Source: Atrina japonica (Eukaryota > Mollusca > Bivalvia > Pterioida > Pinnidae). Taken from it: 64,000 nucleotides of DNA. The notes beneath the pieces were generated by a model. The model worked only from the letters and a program-made list of their open reading frames with translations. It had not been told where the DNA came from and did no database searches. The stretch is from assembly GCA_030159075.1 (NCBI GenBank), contig BROG01000243.1, positions 536,001 to 600,000 on the forward strand, in the 5' to 3' direction. A program made the translations under genes and the position numbers. Of this stretch, positions 17,596-29,429 are shown piece by piece; the first letter of the stretch is position 1, and each line of letters opens with the position of its first letter.

Positions 17596-18609
17596 TGATT
17601 ATGATGTATATATTGATTTGATATACGTATTCTATTTCCCAGAAATACACAACACTCAGTGATAACAAATAAAATATTTATAATTACAAAAAAAAATGTA
17701 CAAATAAGGATAAATCCAGTTTACAATTTCCATTTATAAGTATAAGTTTTTTTAAGTTTTGTAACATTACAATTTTGAAAATTAAAAATCGATCACTAAT
17801 CTAATCGTTCCCGTTTTCCCGATATGTGGATCGGTTTTTGTTTTCTTTTTTTATAATTAGATTTGAGTTAATATATACTGGTTAGCGACCAATTCTCGCC
17901 ACGTGCCAAATTTCGCCAAGTACCAATTCCCAACATGTGCCAATTTTCACCAAGAACCAAATCTCACCAATTACCAATTCTCACCTAGTACTAATTCTGG
18001 CAAACTCGCGTTATCTTACCTGGTCCATATTATCTGGTTTATCTAAGAACTTATTGTTTTCTTTCGTTTGGCAATCAAAACAGCGTCTTGTCTTGGAAAC
18101 ACACACCAAAAAAAAATCGCGACTTCTGAATTGGAAACACAATTTTTGGACTCGTAAGCAATGCATGTTTATTTTTTCAGTTATGCTACCCCCCCCCCCC
18201 CCCCAAAAAAAAAAAAAAAACAAACAACAACAACAACAAATTTTATGAAATTCAGAGAAAGAGCTCGTCTAAAGATGCCTTCTCAAAGGTTGTCATGTGA
18301 CAGGTCGACATTTTTATTTTTACGGAAACGTATGTTTTTGAATTGATTTGATGAGTTGAAAATGTTGATATGGACATTAATTTAAAAATTAACTAATTGA
18401 CTGCAAAGGGTTTCCCCATTGTATTTGTAAATAGTACATATTTCAAACACACACAGAGTTTAAGTTGAATCAAAACAGGACCCAAAGTCAAATACATCAG
18501 GCGATGTACGTTCAGAAAAAAAAACCTCCATTGCAATTGCATCAGTCCACAACATAGGTCAAATTTTGTGACACTTCACACCCTAAAATTGTAACTTATT
18601 GCATGTATG
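17596..18609. other. Non-genic stretch
   Basis: Contains a block of short 'CACCAAnTACCAATTCTC'-like imperfect repeats at about 17890-18000 and a C-run/A-run near 18190-18220. No gene. Confidence 0.5.
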
Positions 18610-18944
18610 AAAGGGACGTTAGCTGTGTTTACCAATAAAAAAATATTTTGAATGTTTCTTACTTGTACTTGATGTACAATAAAAACAAGAGCTATACACA
18701 GGCATAAAAATCTTATATTCCTACATATATTGTGAAAATAAGGTCAAGTCCAGAGTGGTATTCATATACAAATAGTAAGGTTGAGTTAATCAGTTGCAAT
18801 TGAAAATGTGCCAAACCTGGCTTTCTCAAGCAATTTTCACAAAATATATAGGAATTTTTATGCCTGTGTATAGTTCTTTTTTTTCTTATTGTATATCAAT
18901 CTAAGTAGTAAAAAAAAGAGAAAAAACAGCTGATGGTCCTTTAA
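18610..18944. repeat. Foldback MITE, AAAGGGGCATTAGCTGTG family
   Basis: Ends are AAAGGGACGTTAGCTGTG and the inverted CAGCTGATGGTCCTTT. The interior folds back further (CAGGCATAAAAATC and its complement TTTTTATGCCTGTG). Other copies lie at 25945, 26609, 30731, 58618 and 62021. Confidence 0.8.
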
Positions 18945-20511
18945 AAATATGATAACAATTATAAAACAAACAAACATAATTTTTGTAGATATTTTTGTTA
19001 AATATACAATCCGTGTATTAAACGATTTAATGACTACGCTTCTCATTGCATTATACGTTGAAGTGTAACCCGCAAGGATATTTTACAGGATAAAAATACA
19101 AAGCCTGTAAAGATATACCCTTGTCGTTACGTCGGCTTATTATTTATCCGCTGGGATAAGCGCAAACGCTTAATTTTCGACTGTTTAACAGGATTATCAA
19201 AGTGAAGACGGGGTTTACCGATAGTCTATATGCTAATACACTAAACAGATTATTGCAAAAGTTACTAATCCCATTCAATTGTCAGCGAAATTGATCGATT
19301 TTATATCAGGATTTAACGGTACTTTCGTGGGAAAAACGGAACCAGCGATCAGTTAAAGCGCAATAGACTCTTGAACTACAGCATGTTGTTAATGGATAAG
19401 CCACTTCTTTTTGTTTTTCCCATGCAGCATGCCAAAAAGAACTTAAGAAGGAATCTCTTTACCCGAACTTGACGCGGTTAGAAACAATGACGGGTAACTT
19501 CAATCGTGAGAAATTAAAATTAAAAATTTCCAAATAAAGTAATTAAAATTTACTCACGGAAAAAAATATGACCTCACTGGTAACATTAATCTTTGTTTGT
19601 TTGTTAAAGGAATGCTTATTTATTTATTTATTTATTAAAAAAATAACAACAAAAACATATGACCTGCGATCTAACAGTGAAATAAATATACATGTAATGC
19701 ACAGTGGTGACTACAGAAGTTTAATTTTAACTATTGTGATAGTATTGCTATTGAGGAAATCACTATTCCAATACTGTTACTATTGAGGCATGCTATGGCA
19801 ATAGTGTTTGAATGTAGTTATAAGAATTATAAGATACAACTTTAAAATGAAAAAAAGCTGTAGCGACAGAAATACCTTGTGATAATTGTTCATTGTTGTA
19901 TATATAATGGATTCTTCTTCATTGCATTGCGAATAATATCCGAGAGAAAATTATGCAAATAACAAGAATATATGCACCTAACAAAATAGTGAATTTTTGT
20001 GAACAATGATGATTCATGTTCATATAGTCATTTCATTTGTGTCTATAATACTATTATAAACATACTAGATACACCAATAATGGATTTTCATTAAACATAA
20101 GGATAAACTAATATCATAAAAACAAAAGTTTCATATAACACAATTTCGTATGTCTCATTTTTATCAAAACGGTATTTTCTCATGTAACATTTTACCATAA
20201 TCAGTACCGATAGGCCTATAATTTCCCCCAGGTTGGAAAGCAGTTTAATATGCAATTAATAGGGATTCTTAGTTGAAAATATGCGGTTAAAAGGAATATA
20301 TTGTAAACGTGGAAATTTATTCGTTGTTTTAATTTACACTGAATACGCGCTGAAGAGTTTTTCGTGTAAATGTACCCCACGTACCAGTCCCACAGTTGTG
20401 CCAAGAATCATTGTTTACTACAGGACTGGTCACAGTGAGGTGTGATATCACGTAAAATACCCCCCCCCCCATGCGTATGATTTGCATAAGAAAATCGCGT
20501 AACAAACAACA
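18945..20511. other. Non-genic stretch
   Basis: AT-rich sequence without recognised coding potential. A C-run lies at 20461-20470, just before the SINE. Confidence 0.5.
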
Positions 20512-20806
20512 AGCGTTTGTTTGTTTGTTTGTTTATTGTTGTTTAACGTCCCAATCAAGAATATTTCACTCATTTGGAGACGTCACCAAATGCCGGTGAA
20601 GGGCTTCAAATTTTGGCCTATGCTCGGCACTTACGGCCATTGAGCAGTGACGGTTCTTTAACGTGCCGACACCTACTGTGACACGGGACCTCCAGATTTT
20701 ACTGTCTCATCCGAAAGACAGGAAACCAACCTGTCGCCGGCTGGACTCGAACTCACGACCTCAAGATCCAGAGTCGAGCGCGCTACCGACTGAGCCAGGC
20801 CGGCTC
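20512..20806 (-). repeat. SINE family S2 (tRNA-derived)
   Basis: On the minus strand it starts with a tRNA-like head (GCCTGGCTCAGTCGGTAGCG, then the B box GGTCGTGAGTTCGAGTCC) and ends with 'GGGACGTTAAACAA' and a (GTTT/AAAC)n tail. It is a full-length tRNA-derived SINE. The same 3' tail occurs on the chimeric copy at 49237. Confidence 0.85.
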
Positions 20807-22303
20807 AACAACATGCGAAAATACCCACGTATACAGTATTACATATAATAAGAGGAAATTGTTTTGTGTTTTGAGTTCTTACGCAATTAACAGGGATATG
20901 CAATTATCAGTGTGCAACTAAGTAGAATCAACTATAGATCTATAACAACTAATTTACAACACAGACACGCACATTTATACGAGAGAAGGCAATGCAAGAG
21001 ATATTTTGTTAAATGAATTTCATTTTATTTTATACAAAAAACAAGTTAAAATCTATAAGAGAATTGGAGATAAAATTTGACAACATCGAAACACTTCAGT
21101 TTGGAAAGTATACATCTTTTTTTTTTATTCAATTTATACGTTAACACTGTAAAGTATAGCCTTACCTTATATCTAAGTAACAATTCATATGTCCTATGAC
21201 ATATTTGTAATTTTGTGAAACAATCGTCATTCATGCATGTTTTAATTTTCACAAAATTACAAATATGTCATAGGACACATATAATGATTGCATTTTACAA
21301 CGTTTAATATTCAGTTATCAAACTATACTGAAATAGTCCAGAGATGTCATGGTAAATTCGATAGAAATACTGTCTACCAGGAAAATTTCCCTCCTGTTTA
21401 ACACATCAACCCTTGAAAAACAAAGGACTCTTCTATGGTTTAATGATTTAGACCAGTCCAAATGTGTCTTTAGGGGTGAATGAGCTAAAAATTGCTGTAA
21501 TCCTCCTTGGATGAAAGGGCGAATTTAAAATGAAAGCAAAATTTTGAAGCTGAAACATGAGCAATAATCTAACAGCAGCCTATATTAAGAAAGATATAAT
21601 ATGTGTAGGCTATGATTGGCTTCACTCCAGGCGCGAAGCGCCAAGAGGGGGTTGGTTTGGGAGGGGGACTTTTTTTTGTGTAGGCTACAGCCAATATGGA
21701 ATATAACACCGCTGTCTAAGCCTAGACGTATGCGCTGTCCTGATCCACAAGATTATAGTACTTTAGGGCTAGATGGCTTGATTAAGATGGGATGAGAATG
21801 TTTTCTGTCATAAAAGAGAGGAAATATACAGGTATACAATACCATTTTCTTTACTAAAGGTAAACTGCCACAACATGAAATGTTTTGATAAATAGTTCAA
21901 TTTTCTATGAATTCTTTTAACCCCTACAATTCACAATTGAATGTACAGTAACAAAAATACATTTTAGATTAATTTTACCCTGCTTTATTCACAATATAAA
22001 GGTCATATGTCAAAGGTCAACTTACAAATAGTCACCTCAAATAATTCTGTATCTATACTTGCTGCAAAATATTTCCTTCGGTAAAAAAATAAAAAGAGAG
22101 AATAACAAATGTTTATGAAATGTATATACGGATACATATACTATAAATAAATTGACAAAAGTACAAAATATGAGTGAATGCATGATACTAAAAAAAGACA
22201 AAAGATGAAAATGTTTACAATATTATTTAAGAGAGCAAAGAATAAAAAAAATATATAAAGTTCTTGAATACCAGTATATTGCTATCACAAAGTTAAGGCC
22301 TGC

Positions 22304-22360
<57 letters not shown>
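20807..22360. other. Non-genic stretch
   Basis: Holds a near-perfect inverted repeat at about 21186-21282 (CATATGTCCTATGACATATT and complement), a TTAA mini-element at 21398-21488 and a (TA)n tract at 22307-22361. No gene. Confidence 0.5.
21398..21488. repeat. TTAA-flanked mini-element
   Basis: About 90 bp with ends TTAACnCATCAACCC and GGGTGAATGAGCTAA. One of about fifteen copies in the window; see the copy at 35777. Confidence 0.75.
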
Positions 22361-22362
<2 letters not shown>

Positions 22363-22366
<4 letters not shown>

Positions 22367-22545
22367 GTGGAACCCGTCTTGAGAGACTGTCCCATCAGCC
22401 ATTGAAATGTGGTCTCTCAAGACAGGTGGTCTGTCAAAAAAGGTTTTATCTTAGAGATAATTTAACCAGGTGGATTTCAGAATGTGGTCTTAAAAGACAG
22501 GTGGTTGTTCATGATAGTGGCCTTTCAAGACAGTTTCCTCTGTAT
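22363..22545. repeat. MITE, CAGTGGAACCTGTCTTGAGA family
   Basis: Ends CAGAGTGGAACCCGTCTTGAGA and the inverted TTTCAAGACAGTTTCCTCTG, with internal GTGGTCTCTCAAGACAGGTG units. It sits between two (TA)n microsatellites. Confidence 0.75.
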
Positions 22546-22550
22546 ATATG

Positions 22551-22588
<38 letters not shown>

Positions 22589-22590
<2 letters not shown>

Positions 22591-23080
22591 GTAGAACTTC
22601 GATGAGGTGAAGTTTATGGGACCACAGGAAAAAGTTCGAAACATGGGACTTCGATTCATGGATTGTAACTGAGAACCATACGTTTTTAGTTTCACAGGTT
22701 CTGTAATGTGTATATGACTGCTTCAAAACCATTTAAGACATGTACGGTCATTATGATTAATAAATTGTGCTAAATTTAACAAAATTTTTGTGAAATTAAA
22801 ACACTAAGTGTTTATGAGAAGGAGAAAAATTATTATGGGGCGATTTGTACACATGCAAATTTTGACTTTGAATTATATGTAGGAATTTTCGTTGTTTTTT
22901 TCTTTAAATGAGCCCAAAAATTTATTCGAAATATGGAGAAATTCGACTCATAAAAATTCAAATTATAAAATGTTTATAAGTAGCATTAAACAACAAAATT
23001 ATTTGGGACTTTGTGAATACGGTAGTTTGAAACATCGAGAAATACAACTCATTGAAGTTTGACTCATCAAAGTTCTACTG
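22589..23080. repeat. MITE with CAGTAGAACTTCGATGAG ends
   Basis: 492 bp with terminal inverted repeats CAGTAGAACTTCGATGAG and CTCATCAAAGTTCTACTG. Internal near-palindromic blocks are present, no ORF. Flanked by (CA)n on the left and (GT)n on the right. The end sequence resembles pogo/Tigger-type termini. Confidence 0.8.
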
Positions 23081-23113
23081 CGTGTGTGTGTGTGTGTGTG
23101 TGTGTGAGTGTGA

Positions 23114-23147
<34 letters not shown>

Positions 23148-23157
23148 GAATCATGAA

Positions 23158-23368
23158 AGCCGAAATAAGACCCCATTCCCAATACAATAGCAATACATTT
23201 TTCCCAATTTGCAGTCAAATTTCCCAAATGAAGTCAAATGACCATGAATTTGAAGAGGTTCTTATATTTTCAAACAGTTTTGTGTATATTCAGATTTCCC
23301 AATTTCAATTAAATGTTTTTAAATTTCCTATTTCAAAAGGCCCAGCCCCTATTCCCAAAAGAATGTGA
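23158..23368. repeat. Dispersed repeat C (GGCCCCATTCCCAA family)
   Basis: Starts 'GAAATAAGACCCCATTCCCA', ends 'AAAGGCCCAGCCCCTATTCCC'. Matching copies lie at 27056, 39997 and, diverged, 50660. Class unknown. Confidence 0.7.
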
Positions 23369-23829
23369 AGAATCCCCTATATAACTAAAGTTGTTGACGA
23401 AAAACAATAACTGACAGATTTTTTTTTAGCAAAGACATAAAACAAATTAAAACAAACCAAATTCTTAAAATTCTATATTGACAACCTACAGAAATATTCA
23501 GATTCACAGATGGCTGGATAAAAATCAATAAAAAAAAATTATACATGTACAGTTAACTCTAAAAAAAAAACCGCCACCTTTTGCTATTCAGAAATGATCA
23601 TGATTATATGAAGGTACATGGAGTTTGGTGATGAAATACCATTTGTTTGTATCATAGATTAATAGAATCTGATAGAATTCTATTGTAATTCATACAACAT
23701 TTGAAAGTCAGGATGAAAATGAATACGCATCAACCCATATCCAAATTAGTCCGATAAAAGTAGTTTCAAAGATCCATTTCAAAGGGTTAATCATAAGTAT
23801 TGCACATGTAAAATATTAAAGCTTTACTG

Positions 23830-23993
23830 CAGTGGGACGTGTCTTGAAAGACCATCCCATCTGCCCCACTAAAATGTGGTCTCTCAAGACAGGTGGTCTA
23901 TCAAATGAGGTTTTATCTAAAGGACTATTTAACCAATTGGTTTTCAGAATGTGATCTTAAAAGACAGGTGGTCTTTCGAGACAGGTTCTACTG
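23830..23993. repeat. MITE, CAGTGGAACCTGTCTTGAGA family
   Basis: Ends CAGTGGGACGTGTCTTGAAA and the inverted TTTCGAGACAGGTTCTACTG. Internal structure is as in the other copies. Confidence 0.8.
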
Positions 23994-25770
23994 TTTTTCA
24001 AAAGTTATAATAGCCCAGGATAAAGTTCTTGTCCACAGATGCCCATTGACAACACTAGAGTATGACACAAGCACTTTGGACATTATGTCCCAGCGAGCTA
24101 AAAATTAACTATGAAATGTCACAAAAACTTGAACAAGAACTGATAAAACAATTTTAATAATAATATGCATTGTATCTTTACCTTTTTTTAAAATTAAGTT
24201 TTAAATGAATCAATCGTAAGGACAAAAACATACAATTTTTGGGGACTTTAAAGGGTCATACCCCTTTTCTTTACAATAATTAAACTCTTTAGGGGACATA
24301 AGCTACCAGAATATGTAATATCTATCATGCATTTTTTTTTTAAGTAGGTATGAAAATGAAAAGTTCAACAACGATGGATAGTGATTAGTAATGAGTAACC
24401 GAGGCTTGTTAGGCCACCATAAACCTTTGGCTCAGGTTACGTGAAAGTTAATTATTTTGTCTTTTGAAATATGTAAACTAAATGATGAAATCTGACCAAC
24501 TGGACAAGCTTGCTCATGTGACCAAAGTTGGTCATTTATGATAGTCTAAACACTGATATTTTATCTTGAACCAAACTTAGGATTATCTCCCCATGGTTTC
24601 AATTTTCAATGTTTGAATCTTAATCTTTAGGTACATATCATATATATACAAACTACAGTTGATCCTGATGGCTCAAACGTCAAAACCTTAATATATTTTT
24701 AGTGGTCCTGTGAACTTCCAAGGTTTTGATAGTCACCTGTAAATTGTTACATGAGAATCACATATCACAATGAAGATTCAGTCATGATTTATTTTACAAC
24801 AAAAACAAAACTTTGCATGAAAATGGAGACATCTTATATGATATACATTATAAACATATTTATAATACAGTTTAAACTTCATCAAAATAAAAATATTACA
24901 TTGTAAATGTCTTTAACTTCCAGAACTGGGTTTGGCGTAGCGATTATCAGAAAACAGCAGTATATACAGTCAGTCATTAAAATAAACGCTCAACGTTCTT
25001 TGCAGAAAAAAAAAGAGATCACTTCTCTCTCAGTAAACAAAGAGAGAAATAATGGAATCATGAGAAATTTTTCCACAGAATTACGCTGTAATTGCTGAAA
25101 TTTTCTCCCACAATTGGTAAGATGTAACTTAGCCTTAGACGACATTTAAGGATGTGACTAAGCATACGGTTTCTTACTGCTCCCAGTTTTGTGAGAGGTT
25201 TCAAATCTTTTAAAATACTTTCTTGTTGAATTTATCGTAAATATTGCGAGATTTGTTCCTGTAAAAACAAAATAAATTGTAGGCGAAAGAATGTAAGGAC
25301 ACACACACACACACTGGACAATAGTTTGTCTCTTTATGTATTGGCCTCCAAATCCTACACACATCATGGAGACGGTTTTTCCAGCTTCCAACATACATCA
25401 CAGATACAGTTTCCTGTCTCAATCACACATCACGGAGACAGTTGCCTGTCCACATAGTTAGTACATTCCTCTAACCTACTCATCGAGTACCATTGCACCC
25501 TGGGAAATGACACACGTCGGGTTTCTGACTGTAAAATCACAGTCAGAACTAAAAATCTAACTTTCAATTCCGTAGATTTTGTTTAGTCTCAGTAGTTTTC
25601 CTATATTATTCACTTTTGATAAACTGCTTGTCACAAAGCATTCATCATGAATGCCAGTACGCCGGAGGATGAGAATTGGCCCTTAACCTTTGACCCTTAA
25701 ACTGGGTTTAAAATGTTTTATAGTTTCACCATCCTTTGAGGACATGCAGACAATATAGGAATATAATTTA
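23994..25770. other. Non-genic stretch downstream of SULF
   Basis: AT-rich. The SULF 3' UTR and polyadenylation site should lie at the high end (below 25771), but no convincing AATAAA was fixed. A set of about 30-bp imperfect repeats (CACATCACGGAGACAG-like) occurs at 25355-25445. Confidence 0.45.
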
Positions 25771-25892
25771 TCATTTGCCTCGGTCTCTAAGATCTGAACT
25801 AGGATATTGCCCCCTGTTGACATCTACGTTTTCATCTACTAAATCATCTGCGTCACTGTACCTCAGATAACCTGCTTTGTCCTCCTTGTTCC
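25771..25892 (-). CDS. SULF1: SULF exon 18 (last)
   Basis: Residues 866-905 and TGA: '[13 protein letters not shown]' then an acidic, polar tail ending 'DLRDRGK'. It recalls the human tail 'VGNKDGGSYDLHRGQ'. Acceptor GTACTTACAG, phase 1. Confidence 0.93.
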
Positions 25893-28800
25893 CTGTAAGT
25901 ACATCAAAAGTGAGAGAAAATGGGATTACTGGGTAATGGGGCCCTAAAGAGGGCATTAGCTGTGTTTTTTTTTTTTTAAAAACAATTCTCTTTTTCTATT
26001 TACTATTTAGATTGATGTACAATAATGGAAAAGATATATACACAGGAATGAAAATTTTTATATTCCTGTATATTCTGTGAAAATTGCTTGAGAAGCCCTA
26101 TTTGGCAATTATTCATTTGCAAACGATTAATTCAACTTTACTATTTATATATGCATACGACACTGGACATGACCTTATTTTCATAAAATATACTGGAATT
26201 AAAGAATTTTTAAGCCTGCCTGTGTATATTTCTTATTTGTAATTGTACATCAATTAAAGTGGTAAAAAAAACAAAATAATTTTTTTTTCAAAAAAAACCC
26301 CACAGATAATGCCCCTTTTAAGTTTTATAAAAAAGGTGTGTAAGACATATATACTACTGTAATAAATATGGTAATTTTGGCCCCTGGTTATTTTCGCCCT
26401 TATTCCACAGAAAACATTTTGGCCCTAAACCACCATAGTCTCATGGTTGGCATGTATGCCCATGCTTCAATTATTTCGCTTGAAAAGTTTCCTTTCATTT
26501 TCAAATTGCCCTCTCATATAAGGGCAAAAAATGGCAAAAATTAAAAGAGAGCAAAAACTTTCAGGTAAATAGTTTGACCCAGAGAAATAAGTCATTCATG
26601 ATGACTTTTAAAGGGGCATTAGCTGTGTTTTAAAAAAAAAAAAAAATTCCATTTTACTTCTAAGAATAAAAATAAAATAACAAAAAAAGAGACATACACA
26701 GGCATAAAAAATTTTCAATTCCTATATATTTTGTAAAAATTGCTTGAGAAACCCAGGTTTGGCACTTTAACACTTACAACCTTACTACATGTATATGCAT
26801 ACAACTTGAATCTGACCGTATTTTCACAAAGTGTATAGGAATGTAAGATTTTTTTATGCCTGAGTATAGCTCGTATTTGTTATTGTATATCAAGTACAAA
26901 AAGTAAAAGTAGACAAAATCTAAATTATTATTTTTGGTAAACTCAGCTAATACCCCTTTAAGTCTCATTATTTGGGAAAATATCTGTCAAACATTTGCTA
27001 TAGTTAAACTCATCCTAGATGTTATTGATACAAGGATTATGCACCCTATCATACCAGGGCTGAAATAAGGCCCTATTCACAATGTAATAAATATGCATTT
27101 TTCCCCCAGTTTGCAATAAAAATTTCACCAACTGAAATCAAATGACAATGAATTTGAAAAAACTCTTGAATTTTCGAATACTTTTTGTGTATTTTTAGTT
27201 TTCGCAATTTCAATATAATGTTGCTAATATTTCCAATTCAAAGGGCCCAGGTCCAGCCCCCATTCCCAAAAGAGTGTGGAAAATTCCTGAGATAAAAAAG
27301 TAATATACAAAATTTAGGAAAGAAAATACTGCAAACAGACCGACAAAAATTAATATGCTCCTAAACATCAACCCCCCCGCCCCCATTCCCCTTGCCGATG
27401 GGGGAAAGGTTAGCATAATAAGAATTAAGGCCCTAAGAAGTGTATACTTTGCTGTCACTTGAAAGAATTCAGAAAAGGATGCATCCTAAGCATACCCTGG
27501 GACTGGCACCATCAAACCTAGGAATTACTTATGTCTGAAATGTTTACTCAAATCTTACTACCGATAATCCTGAAATCTGATTGGCTCTAAAGCAGCCAAC
27601 CTGAGAGGATATTCTCAGTCTTAAGTAAATTCAGAAGATTTATGATGCCATGCCCTGATTTTTGTTCTGGAAATTGTGAAGTTGCAGAACCAGTCATGAA
27701 AGACTGTGAACCTTCTGCCACTGAAATGTGGTCTCTCAGATGAGGTTGTATGTAAAGGATTACTTAACTAAGTGGTTCTCTGAATGTGGTCTCACAATAC
27801 AGGTTTCACTGCATTCTCAAATATACTTACAAATTCCAGCTTTATTACAACTTTTTGACCCCGAACAGGCTCGAAGCTGATTCAACTGCTCATGAAGCTG
27901 TTGTAGTATCCCGTAATTGACATCATGTATGGCGTTTCGCAGCTGAAAAATGTGAAAATTGCGATAATACCACACTGGTTATTCCCGATTTCTTGAATTT
28001 TTTTTTATTGTATCAAAATTTTGAGCGTATCTATTATTTTTTTACAACACTTTTGAGTTTCAGATTTCTATATGGTTGTGCATGCAGCAAGCCTTTCCAT
28101 TTGCAAAACTGGGGAGAAGATTTTAATCTTGATAATAAATGTGCGTGCACACACACACATACATACATGCATGCATACACACAATTACACACACACATAC
28201 ACACAGACAGATGCAGATATACACACTTTCACACACTACATACATTCCTGCATACACACACTCATACAGAGGCATACACACTCATAAATACACACAGATA
28301 GAGAATAATACATACAAACAGAGGGACACATACACACTATCACAAACACACACAGGTATACAATCATACATACAAATACAAACACACACAAGTTATTAAA
28401 TCACCATGAAGTTTTTGGCCATTAAAATGCCCAAATTAAATGATTAATACTAAAATGAATAATTCAGTTTTGTTATGTGGTTATTGAATCACATAGAACA
28501 TGAAGCATCAATTTTTGTCAAGGGAGATAACTCTTTTCTTTTTACATATCACCTGTAACTGGTCTTTCTGTTCAGACTTAAAACTTAGCTTCTTTGTTAC
28601 TGTCAATGTAATGAAGTCAAAGACCTTCACAGCATTGATGTATGACCATAGCACAAGTCTAAATATTTAGCACTTTACCTCTAAATGGTAAAGTCTCTTG
28701 ATATTGAACCCTTGACCTTCAAATTGATGACTGAGTCAGAGAAATGTTTAAAAAAGAATCACTATACCTCGTATACAGATCTGTAATTTGGACTCACCTG

Positions 28801-29190
28801 AAATGGATCTGTGGTCATATCGTAGTAACTGATGAAATTGTTAATGAACTCACAGTATAAAAGGTCATGTGTTTGATTGACAGTTCGTATACACCAGTAC
28901 GTATTGTTGTTGGAATTGGTACAAAAACAGAACGGTCCATCTACAAGAAAGACAAGATATACGTGTGTATGTTGAGATAACCGTAAACCTTGTCATACTG
29001 CCACCATTTGTTCAGCCCAAATTTTGGCATTATAAAGGATTTGGTGAAAAGTTGAGGGAAACATTAAATGAAATTATACGGAAAAGTGGACTTTAAAAAA
29101 CTGTGGCATAAATGAGGTGGCAAATGAAATGAGGGCCATTATAAAGATGTTTTTCTGTACATCAATTACAACATAAGACCTTGTAACATG

Positions 29191-29262
<72 letters not shown>

Positions 29263-29283
29263 GGGGGGGGGGGGGGGGGCTAA

Positions 29284-29352
<69 letters not shown>

Positions 29353-29353
29353 T

Positions 29354-29429
<76 letters not shown>

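Larger units (their letters stand above)
25893..27830 (-). other. SULF intron 17
   Basis: 1.94 kb with two foldback MITEs of the same family (25945-26321, 26609-26961), dispersed repeat C (27056-27292) and a partial CAGTGGAACC MITE (about 27690-27812). Confidence 0.8.

Noticed and set aside
20663..20848. 61-residue frame 'RRLDSNSRPQDPESSALPTEPG'
   Set aside because: Reads through the S2 SINE head; such peptides recur wherever this SINE type inserts.
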